Assembly (NCBI RefSeq): GCF_031143425.1
Contig: NC_090445.1
Coordinates: forward strand, 1,196,942,691-1,197,006,690
Length of the DNA stretch: 64,000 nucleotides
Direction of reading: 5' to 3'
Source: Pleurodeles waltl
Taxonomy: Eukaryota > Chordata > Amphibia > Caudata > Salamandridae
Part shown: positions 36,560 to 48,069 of the stretch, one piece after another
How the letters are laid out: every line of letters starts with the position of its first letter
How positions within the stretch are numbered: position 1 is the stretch's first letter
Notes under the pieces: model-generated
Database searches by the model: none
Told to the model about the DNA's origin: nothing
What the model saw: only the letters and a program-made list of their open reading frames with translations
Program-made: the position numbers and the translations under genes

Positions 36560-37015
36560 TAAACATCTTTAAAACAAGCATTTGCATTGCAACAGGTCTC
36601 TCATTTCCTCGAGTTAGATCTAATAGCGTTGTAAATTCCTAACTGGACATTTCTTGCCACATAAATTGAAAATTAAAAGTAAAACAGTTGACATAAGCAA
36701 ACCAATTGAAAGCGCCACGGCCACCACGAGCATGAACGCGAAGGAGAAACACAAAAGGAAAAATAAGTTTGCTTACAGTCAAACGTATTGGCAAACGTGC
36801 AATTACCCATGTAATAGGGTCAATGGCCAAGGAGGTAACAAAACTTCCCCAAGGAGTGACAAATGTAAAGCATTTACCAATGATAGCAAAGGATTTTAAA
36901 AAACCAAGCCCATGAACGACTGATAGTGATGGGCGTGCGGTGGGTGTGGTAAAAGCCCACATATAGATTACAGCAAATCAGAGCGCTTGCACGCTCAACC
37001 TAAAAATGAATTGGA
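36560..37015. repeat. dispersed repeat family A, copy 2 (most complete)
   Basis: Runs from 'gcatttgcattgcaa' through 'aactggacatttcttgcc', 'acataaattga', 'caattacccatgtaatag', 'gtgatgggcgtgcggtggg' to 'cacgctcaacctaaaaatga'. Copies at 24836-25290 and 26690-27100 share these blocks in the same order. No open frame of note. Confidence 0.7.
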
Positions 37016-39449
37016 AAAGGATTTTATCAAAACCTTCATACAGTGCACATTAGAGTTCAAAGTAGGGGAATCTGAATGTCTACATTATGTTCAAATACAT
37101 CATTGGGTAATGAAACTCGCAATGAAGGAAGCATCAATGATGGATAAAACACCCTTTGAAGCACTCTTCTCATGCCCGCGCTTTGATATGGCAATGATTG
37201 AGAGAAGTGAAACTGACACCTTCAGCATGGTGGAAGGAAAAAAAATCCTCCCACTTTGTCTAAAGTGAAAGAGGTCTACTTTGAATAAACGTGATGTCGC
37301 GTTTGCAAGCACTAAACATATTCTTCAGATTTCACTACTTAAGGACTTATATTAAAGGAGAGGCAAAGCGTAATAAGAATTATATTTGCAACACAAATTA
37401 CTCTGGAAATCATCTGCACGCGCTTGAAAAGCAAGAGTGGAGAGTCAAGGAAGCTCGCAGGGGTGGAGTGGGACCACTGCTTAATTTGAGCGTGTTGTTT
37501 CCAGTGCGGGGGCACCGCCACTTAATTTTGAGGGCCGGCACTTATTTTTCTGCCTCAAGCATTTACCGCGAGCAATTGACACATGGGAAAGACAGAGGAA
37601 GATAAAAACGGAAGGCGTCACAAATGGAAAAAAGCAGAAAGCTGCAAGAGTGAGCTGAGGGGGCAGGAATTGGCTCTAAATGGATTAAAGAAGCCCAAAA
37701 AGGCTTCAGGGTTACCCTACCTCAGTATTCCATGCTCGCACATTTAAATGCAGCAGTGGCATGTTTCAGAGTAGAGCTTTGGGCACCTGCACATTTTTAT
37801 TTACAAATAAAGCACTGGGTGGAAAACAGAAATATACTGCTTACGCTTATAAACTCAATAACACATCCCAGCTGCATGCACTTGCCACACCCACATTCAT
37901 AAACAGCGAACCACTTGTGAAGAGCTCTCGGTACTGAAAATTAAAATGAAACCAAGGTCTATGAACAAAATTAGACATTGGTTTTCCATGTCAATACCAT
38001 GTCAGCAGATTACTGCGTAATGCCAATAACAAATTTAATGGTGAAACCAATCAGACCCATTATGGCAGCAACAGATCCCACAAACAAGTTATTGTAGAAT
38101 CTCTTCATCCCACTAAGATCTCCTGTGGTTTGTACTCTGTTTTAACCTGTACACACCATGTTGATTGCTTTCATTGCAATTTAAAGGATGATCGTACCAT
38201 ACAGTCTGAAAGTCTGAGTTTATCATTTACCAATTCTGTTGCCCATTTAAAAACTAGCCACACAACACTCCCCACAGACCAGGACCTGCAGAAAGTACTA
38301 GCGTCACCTCAGATGGCGCATGCACTGTGCACCTCAAAGGGAAACCGCACACTTAACAGCAACTCCAAAGGCACGTGGGATTAGAAGCACAGTACTGTAC
38401 ATGCCTACGCCTACTGTCTATTGGCACTTGTATGTTCACTTACATAGATACCAAAACCTCAGTAATATACATTTTTTAAAACGAAAAAAACATGTCAGCC
38501 CAAAAGGGCATTTCCCTTTTATAAATGTCACTGAAAAAAAATGAAATTGCTAAGACATTATGCTATTACACATTAATGGGACACAGGTATCCATGCTGGT
38601 TAAAAACTGCCGCCTTCTTACTTTTACTTACCAGCAGGAAGACAAGAAATGATGGTGAAAGATTTCTGTGAGGCCAATCATCAACAAGAAACAAGTTGTA
38701 CCCGGTCATCGTAACGTGTGGCTGTACAAGAGCCAAGAAAAGTGCTTCGCTGATGAGACAATGCCAGTCACCCTTTGTGCTCCTTTCCCACCCACACCTG
38801 ATGGCAGGAAAAAAACAAAATGTACCTACCGCTCATGCCCTGCTAAATAGCGTAACAAAAAACAGCACCAGTTTTCTGAAATTCGCTTTGATGTGAGATC
38901 ATTAACAGAAAAACGTTGCTTTCGTATGCGCGGAATTGAAGCAACTATTAATCTTTCATGCAAAATAAAGCAGGGATGGGAGTCAAGTAAAATAAAGAAA
39001 GATACGTATCACAGGCAGGGCGGCTTTCAACTGTAGCGATTCTCAGTACTTGTGGTTCAAGGCGCGTGCTCTGCCAAAGCACTTGATTAGGCCTGGACAG
39101 GAGGGAGGGAAGAGCCTTTTGACAGCTCAAAACGGCCGACATTTCAGATCTCCGCTGATCTCGCCCCTTGTCTTTTCGAAAAAACATCAGTTCAAACCTA
39201 TCAGGAATGAGATTTTTAGGTGCCATGAAGGGAAGTGACTTTGCTGTGTAATCTAAGTAAAGTGGACGTTTGTTCTGGCAGGATGGCAGCCTGTGATCTC
39301 AGAGCCTTCTGGGAGGAGACATTGATCTCAAAGGAAAAAAAGGAGATAAGCAATGCCCTGTGTGCGATGTCATGAGTGCTGGCAGGGAGGGTCCCTGGAG
39401 AGAGAGAGAGACTCTGCAATGTGATGCAAGGGCATATGGTGTTTGTTGA
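37016..39449. other. intron, nothing recognised
   Basis: Short open frames occur on both strands but none shows a family motif or a splice-consistent exon of the host gene. Confidence 0.45.
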
Positions 39450-39545
39450 GTAAAATAAGCTTATTCTGGGAGCCATTTGTTTAATAAATAAGCTTATTTT
39501 AGGAGCCGCTTGTGTAGTAAAATATGCTTATTTTAGGAGCTGGGT
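39450..39545. repeat. 33-bp tandem repeat, 3 units
   Basis: The core 'aataagcttatt..aggagcc' recurs at 39454, 39487 and 39521 (third unit with one base change, aatatgc). Confidence 0.85.
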
Positions 39546-40519
39546 ACGAGGACTGCAATGGAATAAAGCCAAAATAAATATCTGCGACATGGGAGGAGGT
39601 GAGGAGAACAGAATGCTGCAATAAAACTCAGGCAGCTACCAGCCCAGCACAGTCAAAGGGGACCACCAAAGAAATGTAAAAAAATAATCCATCACAGCAA
39701 CAGATAAAGAAACCAAATTGAAACAATACAGTAGTAGGTCACTGCTCTGAAACAGAAAAAGGAGGTAAAAAAAGGCTGAACTGACCACTAGCGAGCAAGA
39801 CTTTTTAAAGGACACTGCAACCAACAAATTAAATTGCTTCCCTCCACAGTATAAATATACTTAAGTATACACTAGGTCAAACGTTTACGCTCGACCTAAA
39901 CAAAGACTAAGCAGCAGTAGCAAGCAGCACTGTGCAGGTTGTGGACGCTGTATCTCATCGCATGCAGAATGAATGGGCAGATCACACTTAGTGGATCATA
40001 GAGCAGGCATGTGTCAGCGTTTATATCTTCTTCGCTGAAAACGAACATAGTGATTTTCAGTGCCCCATTTCTCTAATATGAACACTCACACTGCTTGCAG
40101 GAAGCACAATTATCTGTGGTTCCCCACGCCTCATATATCACCCTGACGGCATATCTTAAAAAACCCAGAGTTGCTTGATTTACAGATGTGGTCCACTTTT
40201 ATTACTGCCCAGTTTGTAACTGAGGGCCACTTTTATTTTGGTGCCTTCCCCTATTTTGTGCACCAGTCGGACCTGCCTGCTGCTCCTGTGACCTTGTGCT
40301 TAAAAGAGTGCCTTGCACGATGCACTGCCTTGCAGAGGTCAGTGTGCGCTGCCTAACATTGGGTTTCTACTGGAACATACTCTTCCAGTGAAAATTCCAA
40401 ACATAGAAGAATCACACGTACTCAATGTGTGCTGTTCACTATAGCACATATGCAATACATGTTTTTAATTTTTTAGCAATTAAGACATTTTTCCTTTTTA
40501 GCATCTGCTTCAAGAAGGC
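39546..40519. other. intron, nothing recognised
   Basis: Includes 'cgctcgacctaaac' near 39889, which may be a scrap of repeat family A. Otherwise unremarkable. Confidence 0.45.
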
Positions 40520-40775
40520 ATTAGTTTTTTACACAAAGCCCGGTCTGCTTATCTTAGTAGATCAGGCTTTGCGTTAAAACCTATGGTGTTTCTCCCCCTC
40601 TCCCCCCAGTTAAAATATTGTAACACCACCTTGACACAAAGTAATGTAGAGCATTTTTTCTCTGAGAAAAGTGCACCTTTTCTGGACAAAGTGTCTTTGG
40701 CTCTAGAAAGTAATTGCAATGTGTCCCTTTGTCTCTCTGCACCGGCGCAGGGCCTTGGTAAATATGGGCCATAAT
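40520..40775. repeat. MITE-like fragment
   Basis: Starts with an imperfect 21-bp inverted repeat (about 40533-40553 against 40555-40575) and ends 'ggtaaatatgggcc', like the termini of the GGGGCATATTTAC family 110 bp downstream. Probably a shortened relative. Confidence 0.5.
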
Positions 40776-40885
40776 CTGTTCTGTTCTTTTAAATACAATT
40801 ATAGCTCCGGTGTAATGCTTGTGTTTTCCAGCACCTTGTTGCATTGGTAGGAGATTGACTCTTCAAAGAACATGGTGCACATTAA

Positions 40886-41403
40886 GGGGCATATTTACAA
40901 AAAGTGGCGCATCAGTTCTGATGCGCCACTTTTCAAGCGTCGCCCTGTGCTCCCCTAACGTCACCATGGTGTCACAGTATTTACTATACAGCACACGCTG
41001 ACGCACGTTAGCATAATAGTGTAATCATTTATGACGCTATTGTGGCGTTTTGCTGGATTAGCACCATAAATTATGGCGCTAGTCCATGAAAGCACAGGGA
41101 GGGCGATAGGTTATTATGGGAGCATCACTTTAACGCCTGCCCTAAGCAGGCATTAAAAATGATGGGGCAAAAATGGCGCAGTGAAATTCTGTACATTTCG
41201 CTACACCCTTTTTTTGGACCTCTCTGTATGGGAACGCCCCTGGTGAAGGTATAATGTGGCACAAGGGGTAACAAAATGGCGCAATGAATGCATTGCGCCA
41301 CTTTGTAAATATCGTGCACGGTGGGGGCCTCCTAAACACCTCCTTGGTGTAAAAAACAAATAAATGAAGCTAGGGCGGCGCAACGGGCTTGTAAATATGG
41401 CCC
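40886..41403 (+). mobile_element. 518-bp non-autonomous inverted-repeat element (GGGGCA family)
   Basis: Termini ggggcatatttac and gtaaatatggccc are inverted repeats. A hairpin 'aagtggcgcatcag/ctgatgcgccactt' lies at 40902-40933. Flanking triplets are taa and tac. It matches the 25440-25957 element in reverse orientation and in exact length. No transposase frame. Confidence 0.8.
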
Positions 41404-42118
41404 TACATGCTTTAAGCACTTTGCTACTGTAGAAATCACTTTGTACTGGCTGATAATATTAAATGTTACCCTTGTTCAGGTATGGATGCAAAAATGAATA
41501 AATGCACACCTATTTTGACAGCAAATCAAGTTTCGAAGAGGACTTTGGATCCATCTGTATTAATATTTTGTTTCTGATGCCATGCTTATGCAAAGTCATT
41601 CCTATTTCAATAATGTGGAAAATACCTAAACACTTCCTTAATAAGTGGTAGATACAAAGACGAGAAGTTGATTCATTCAGTCTCAGGGTGTGTACCAACT
41701 TAGTTTCCAGAGGATCAAATTCAAGGCAGATTTGCAAAATATTGCCCCCCTAATTCTGCTTAGGAAACCTAGTCGGGCAGCTTGTGGTTTTTATGGCTCT
41801 TTTTCTCGCAAAGTAAAATAACAAATACACCACCTACACATTGTTTTTTTTAGATATTTCAAGATCTTTTTCTAACATTCTTGTTTAACAATTTTGATTT
41901 GATTTGAATTTTCCTTTAAAATTATCCTGTTTGGTGTCATATTTTGTATTTTACATTAGAAAACGGTCTGCTAATTTACTTTGCTGATTTCTGAAACTCT
42001 ACAAAATATTTGTCCGTGTTACAAACCATGCATTTACTATCTCCCTTTCAGACCTTATGTTTTCATAGTCTTCTGTTTTTATTTGTGCTTATTTCTCCTT
42101 TTCTTTTTTTGTTTTAAG
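41404..42118 (+). other. intron end with long pyrimidine tract
   Basis: AT-rich intron. It ends in a strong T-rich tract over about 50 bases and the acceptor gttttaag at 42118. The open frame that begins at 41981 only reads through from the intron; the exon begins at 42119. Confidence 0.75.
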
Positions 42119-42898
42119 TTTGCTGGTTATGACAGGCTTCATACTCCAACACCTCCTCCTCCACCTCTTACACGTAGAGCATTTTCTCCAGAAGTGCAGG
42201 CGATCACATCTGAGTGGATATCGCTCACTATGGGACTTCCTCGAAATAGTACTCCGACCCTCACACCTCCCCTGCCTCCTTTGCCTGATGCCTACCTTTA
42301 CAACATTGACTATCTCACGCCCTCTGCTGCGGCCAGTCCAACCCCTTCTCTTACCCCTTCAGTCAGCCTCTACCATTATAACCTATCAGGAAGCTCTACG
42401 CCATACTCGGCTCGCTCCCCTCTACCGTCTTTGCCATCAAGGCCTCAGTCCTCTGCCCGCTATCTCAGTGTCATTTCTCCACTAAGTGAAGACAAGTTCG
42501 TTGGCTCAGTGTCCCCAAATGCAATTTACCAGAATTCCCCTCAGCTGGTAGGAGGCAGTCCAGATAATTTCCTCTCGGAGCTTAATGATGTTATAAGAGA
42601 TCAGTTGAAACTCCAAAAGAAGAGGGAAGAAGTCACAAGCAATGGAAAGAATGGCCGAAAACAGATGAGTACAATGAATGTTTGCAGCCCTCCTGTACCT
42701 TCTAGAAAGGATTATATCAAGACAACGCCCCTCCATGATAGGTGTATGAGCCCTGATCTGAAAGTACACAATTCATCATTTGAGGAGGACAAACTGAGTA
42801 AGGAGCTTCTTAGCATTGTTCAGGGAAATAACGAAATGAAAAAAGAACAGAGAAAATACGATAATCAAGCTGAGCTGAAAGGAACTCAAAGCAGAAAG
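42119..42898 (+). CDS. SORBS1-like long exon: proline/serine-rich region
   Basis: 260 codons, phase 0 at both ends, donor aag|gtacca. The SORBS1-specific block is clear: LTRRAFSPEVQAITSEWISL, then TLTPPLPPLPDAYLYNIDYL, matching the mammalian ALSPEMHAVTSEWISLT and LALTPPLPPLPEASIYNTDHL order. Later, NSPQLVGGSPDNFLSELNDV parallels the DSFLQLPLGSSDSVISQLSD region. The C-terminal third is charged and probably disordered (KLQKKREEV, KELLSIVQGNNEMKKEQRK). The Pro-rich TPPLPPLP and PTPPPPPL runs are possible ligands for SH3 or EVH1 domains. In SORBS1 this region lies between SH3-2 and SH3-3. It is larger and less conserved than the SH3 exons. Confidence 0.93.
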
Positions 42899-44259
42899 GT
42901 ACCAATTGCATGTGTGTGCTATCCTTTCCAAACTAAGCCATTAGTTCAACGCTGCTGAAATCAGTGACAGCTTGCACTGGGACAAATTGGTTCCTCGTTG
43001 GAGTACTCATTAACATGTGCATGTTTAGTGTGACAATAATGAGTTTTCATCCATTTCTCTTGTGTTGAGCAGCATTAGACAGTTATGGGTGTAGTAGCTT
43101 TGTAGAGAATGGGGTTAATGCTGTCATAATAACAACTCATTTTGAATGGTATGTGAGTGACCAACAAATGAAGTCTATGGAGGGAGACCTTGATCAGATA
43201 AAAGCTGACTATATGGTCTTTACCTTACTTAAGCCCCTGTGGATGTTATTGAATCCAAAAAAATCAAAAAGTCATGCAGACTCGCACTTCCTAAATGTCC
43301 TTCTTGCTCTCATTATGCCTTCCATGTCTGGAGCCTCTCAAGTACTCTTCATGTAGCAGACCTCCAATTTGTCTTCTTTAGTATCTCCGCAAGGCCCTCT
43401 CTGTTGTCCCTGTGCCGAGACTCGGATCTGTCCATTTCATCTTATACTCGGTATTCAAAACTGTTAATTAGGGCGATTCAGCATGAAACCTACCTTAGCT
43501 ATTCACTTACATATTTGTCATGGAAGTCAATTCTTTCCAAAACCTTAGCCACAACACTACTTAAACTCCCAAAAAGTGAAATGATATCCAAATTTAACCA
43601 ATTTAACTCAGAGGGTGGGCTGTGCGAGACCGAGCCAAATCGGTTATCAGGCGGAACTGAAAACACTTTGAACAAATACACTTATACACACAACTTCACT
43701 GTTGAGCTAAATTAATCTTCTATTGACGATGTAGAGATTGGCTGTTTGTGATGCTAATTTTGAATTGTTGAGATTGAAACCCGATAGACATTGATCATTT
43801 ATAAATTATACTAGTTAATTTATTGACCAAGGCGAAGCAACAGTTTAGTTGTGAAGCAGGTATTGGCACTCATTTAGTTTTGTATGAGATTGACCCACAT
43901 CTTGGAATAAAGAAAATTACGACCCATCAAAATAAGAAACAGCCGGTGTTTTAAAAAGAATATTGAATAGAAGGTATCGGATTCCTAATCATTGTCTCAC
44001 CCTCAGACCTCAAATACTTTTTGCAGTGATGACTGAGTCTGGCTTGCAATAACACCAACATGTAATGACCCTATTACATTACAATAAAAGGTCAGCAGTC
44101 TGATTCTTACCCCACCTCTCAAGCTGTTGTTGGCATTTCCAGGCTCGCTTAAATCCCCTTATACTCAGTATCTCCATGAAATTGGTTGAGGTCAGAGGTT
44201 AGTGGCAGATGCACTTGTCCTTAGTAGGTGTCTGAGTCAGGAGCAGATTATGTCGCTTT
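42899..44259. other. intron, nothing recognised
   Basis: AT-rich intron. Frames such as 43239-43715 have no motif. Confidence 0.5.
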
Positions 44260-44755
44260 CTGGGGGTGGGAGGGGGAGATGGGGAATGCATATTAAAAAA
44301 AATCACTTATCTGTATTGCCACAGCCACCACCACCGCTGTGCTGCTGCAGCAGCAGGCACAGGCTCCCAGCCTGCCCTGCAGCCAATCCAAATGCTGCTG
44401 TCATGCTGCTGGAAGCATGACAGCAGCATTTTGATTGCTGGATCGCCCAGCCAGGGCACTCACAGGCAGACTGGGAGCCTGTGCCTGCTCTCTCCAGCCC
44501 AGCAACACAGTACCAGGCTGGAGAGAGCACAGTGCACATGTGTTTGGCTGGCCCAAGACAGCTGGCCAAACATACATGCGCAATGAGAGAGAGTGCTGAG
44601 CACTCCCCCCTGTTCCCGTCCTAGCCTGTGGCCCGCCCCTTTTACTACAAAACAATAATAAACATAGTTTATTATTGTTTTGTGGTAAAAGGTTTGCAGC
44701 TACTGCTGCTGGCGGGGGCAATGTTCCTCCTCCACAGAGGAGGAGGCACACCTGG
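44260..44755 (-). repeat. palindrome-core repeat family B, copy 2
   Basis: Reverse-orientation relative of 36060-36470. Its palindrome (44638-44663 and 44667-44692, one mismatch, 3-bp spacer) differs in outer bases but shares 'aataataaac.tagtttattatt' with copy 1. The body has 'tgtttggctggcc' and 'ctggagagagcaggcacaggct' equivalents plus an inner 'catgctgctggaagcatgacagcag' inverted segment. Confidence 0.75.
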
Positions 44756-44843
44756 TCTGAGTCACCATATATTGCGCGGGGCTGGGATCAAACCATTCCG
44801 CACCACTCTGTGCTAAGTAACGACCATTCACTTACAGAATTGT

Positions 44844-45132
44844 ATGTGGGACATTTCTTTTTTCAAAGCCCAGTGGACAAGATCAGCAGCACCTCTTTCT
44901 ACGACGGGTGGTGTGATGTGCATGAAAGTGAGATTTCGGGTCTCACTTGATTATTTGAAGGAGTCTAACAGTGCATGCTGTGATACAAATAATATGTGGT
45001 ATATTTCTTTTTTCAAAGCCGAGTCGACAAGACCAGCGGTACGTCTTTCTACGACGGGTGGTGTGATGTGCATGAAAGTGAGATTTCAGAGCGCACTTGA
45101 TTATTTGAAGGAGTCTAACAGTGCATGCTGTG
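44844..45132. repeat. 150-bp tandem duplication
   Basis: Units begin at 44844 and 44994. They share 'atttcttttttcaaagcc', 'ctttctacgacgggtggtgt' and 'gaaggagtctaacagtgcat' with about ten or more differences. It lies directly upstream of the candidate exon at 45211. Confidence 0.92.
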
Positions 45133-45210
45133 TTTCTTAACGTGTACAGGCATGCTGTTAAGCAAAAGAGAACATGCAGCCTGCTGACCACCTTTTCTTT
45201 CCTTTGAAAG

Positions 45211-45324
45211 ACTCCCGACACCCAAGCTCTCTCTTCATCTGCCCTTTCCACTTCTGCACTGTGTCCCTCTGCTGTCACTGCTCAGCCACCTCCCCGGCCT
45301 AGAGCCAGGGTCAATATGGCACAG
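45211..45324 (+). CDS. candidate SORBS1-like exon (Ser/Pro-rich)
   Basis: Between the acceptor 'ctttcctttgaaag' and the donor cag|gtaacc lie 114 bases, 38 codons, open and in phase 0, compatible with the flanking gene. It reads TPDTQALSSSALSTSALC, then PSAVTAQPPPRPRARVNMAQ. The QPPPRPRAR run looks like an SH3-binding motif (PxxPxR with a basic flank). I cannot recall a mammalian exon it matches, so it may be an alternative or lineage-specific exon, or a false call. Support is splice sites, phase and composition only. Confidence 0.5.
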
Positions 45325-45626
45325 GTAACCATTCTTGCTGATGCGCGCTCTTTACGTCTACAACACGTAGCATAGCCTGCTTCTATAAGTCGTCCATTGA
45401 TTCTTTACGTGCTTGGTGGCAGTTCTATTTGCATGCCTTCTGCATTGACAAGGTTCAATATATTTAATATTCTTCTGTTTAAGAGGCAGCAGTGTTCTGT
45501 GGAGGGCCCATAGTGCCTGAATTCTTCCAGTTGTTTGCTATATATTAAATATAGAAATTTCTGTACAAACTTTCTTATGTATACCATTTTTGGGATTGTT
45601 GAAACACGTGGTCTTGCACATGATAT
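45325..45626. other. intron, nothing recognised
   Basis: Intron following the candidate exon. Confidence 0.5.
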
Positions 45627-45631
45627 ATATA

Positions 45632-45687
<56 letters not shown>
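45627..45687. repeat. TA microsatellite
   Basis: About 60 bp of ta units with a small tttta interruption, ending at the left end of the DIRS element. Confidence 0.95.
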
Positions 45688-45690
<3 letters not shown>

Positions 45691-45846
45691 TGATGGCATG
45701 TGTAGCTGCAGATACACATGATATGCATAGGTCCTGCCATCTAGTGTTGGGCTCAGATTGTTACAAGTTGTTTTTCTTCGAAGAAATGTTTTCGAGTCAC
45801 AGGATCGAGGGATTCCTCTTCGGCTCCATTCCGCATGGGCATCGAC
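45688..45846. repeat. DIRS left inverted terminal repeat
   Basis: Starts gtttgatggcatgtgtagct and continues through 'ccatctagtgttgggctc' and 'ttgtttttcttcgaagaaat'. The reverse complement is found at 50915-51075. Confidence 0.88.
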
Positions 45847-47640
45847 TACATCTTAGATTGTTTTCTTTCCGCCATCAGGTTCGGATGTGTTTCTTTTCGC
45901 TCTGGTAGTTCAAGTCGGAAAAGTGCTACAAACCCTCTAATTCGTCGGTATTGTTTCGATCGCGTACCATCTATCATCGACACTTCGGTACCGGCGGTTC
46001 AAACTCCTTTACTTGCCCTTCGGGGCACCCGTGCCCAACTTGGGCCTGGTCGGGCCGACCAAAAGCCTTGTCGAAGCCTCATGAACCGGACCCCATTTCG
46101 TTTCTGCCCTCGGTGCCACGCCAAGTTCCCTTATACGGACCAACATCTTGTCTGTAACTTGTGTCTATCTCCAGACCACCGAGAGGATACTTGTGAGGCC
46201 TGCAGATCCTTCCGCTCGAAGAAGAATCTACGAGACAGAAGAGCGCGAATGTTGGAAATGGCGTTGAGAAGCACTGAACGTCTCGACGTGGAAGAAGAGG
46301 AGATTATGCACACTGCAGTCCCCGTTCGGGGGTCCGACTCCGAGCAAGAGTCCGAGGAGGACAGACCAGTCACGGCAGGACAGCACGTGAGTACGCCTGC
46401 CCCTGTCCAATCCAAGCCCAAACACAAGGCTTTGGGAATGGCTCCACCAGTAAAAAGACTTCCGGTGACCAAGCAACAACTTCGGCACCGAGAAAGGCCA
46501 CGCCACCGAAGCCTTTGGACTCGAGCCGAAGCACAGGCTCTGAAATAGGCAAACATCGACCCATTGAGTCAAAGCCTCCAAAATCCCTCACGGAGCCGAC
46601 ACCAACATCTACTCCAGGCCTTTCGATCCTGAGGAAACCGGCTTTGGAGCCAAAAAGACCCATATACACAGAGGAGCATGGACTTTCCAAACAACTTAAA
46701 GAAAGCCATAGATTTTCTGAGGAACTCACGCAAATGGAGGAATTTGATGAAAGGCAGGCCAGAATTCAGATTCATAAAGACACTGGCAAGATCCTAACTG
46801 CACCTCCTCTAAAACAAAGAGGAAGCTGGCCTTTCAAGGACAATTGGAAACTGATCAGCCACCAGCTAAAGTGCCAAAACCCAAACAAAAATCTCCACCT
46901 CCTTAGTTCTCGCCTCATCAGTCTCCTCCTCATTCTCCTCACCTGACTGTCTATCCACCTACTCCTCCCACTGCACAGTCTCCAGAACACTCTGCAGATT
47001 CACACCAAGATAATGTCGACCCATGGGACCTCTAGGATGATCCCATTTCTCATAAAAATCCAGACTGCTATCCTTCAAAACCATCACCCCAGAAGTTAGC
47101 ACCTCATACACTCAGGTTCTAGCTAGTGCAGCGTCATACCACAACGTAGCCATGCACACAGAACCTCTTGAGGATGATTTTCTCTTTAATACGTTATCCT
47201 CCACTCAAACTACGTACCGGTCTCTTCCCATGCTTCCTGGCATTTTAAAACATGCACATCAGATTTTTCAAGAACCAGTTAAGGCAAGAGTCATCACTCC
47301 TAGGGTAGAAAAGAAATATAAGCTGCCTCCTTCTGACCCAGCTTTCATTACCCAGCAGCTACCTCCAGACTCCGTAGTTGTCAGTGCAGCAAGGAAAAGG
47401 GTTAACTCCCAGTCGTCTGGTGATGCACCGCAACCAGATAAAGAAAGCAGAAAATTCAATGCTGTTTGTAAAAGAGTAGCATCGCAAGTGGCTAATCAAT
47501 GGAGAATAGATAGCCAACTCCCAAGCACTACTGGCTAGGTATGATAGGGCCCACTGGGACGAGATGAAAGATATCATCCAGGATCCCCCCAAGGATCAAC
47601 AAAAAAAGAGCCCAGCAAATAGTCGAGGAAGGGCAGGCTA
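45835..47640 (+). pseudogene. DIRS gag-like gene, broken
   Basis: The gag-like protein would form the particle that binds element RNA. The 45835-46548 frame carries a Cys/His-rich cluster: FRFCPRCHAKFPYTD, LVCNLCLSPDHREDTCEACR, a hallmark of vertebrate DIRS gag. A second piece at 47152-47538 has ARVITPRVEKKYKLPPSDPA, PDSVVVSAARKRVN and KESRKFNAVCKRVASQVANQ, the conserved C-terminal region. Frames change between 46500 and 47150 and again after 47520. Confidence 0.8.
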
Positions 47641-48069
47641 TTACAAATAATCAAATTAGGTCAGCTCTAGACTCTGCAGACACAGAAGCAAAAACAATCA
47701 ATACTGTGGTCACCATTCGAAGACACACATGGCTTCAGTTGTCAGGTTTTAAACCGGAAATCCAGCAGGCTGTCCTTAACATGCCATTAAATAAAAATCA
47801 GCTTTTTGGCACTCAGGTTGATGATAAAAGACTGACACTGCTAAAGCCATGGATGCACTTTATTTTTCACAGTACATAGGCTCATTTCGAAAGCCTCAAT
47901 ACAGGGGAGGTTTTAGAGCTCAAACATCTGAGGCATCTACCTCACAATCAAAACCGTCTTACCAGCCTCAGTACTAAAGAGGTGGGTTCCGAGGAACTTA
48001 CAGGGGCCAATTCTCCAGAGGTAGGGAAAATATCTGCCATGAAGCAAACCTCACACACAAAACAGTGAC

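Noticed and set aside
41981..42118. Methionine start at 41981 for the long SORBS1-like frame
   Set aside because: The first 46 codons are intron: a long pyrimidine tract and an AG acceptor end at 42118, and the homology begins at 42119.
42120..42485. 121-codon frame overlapping the long exon
   Set aside because: Out-of-frame shadow of the SORBS1-like exon; only the exon frame shows homology.
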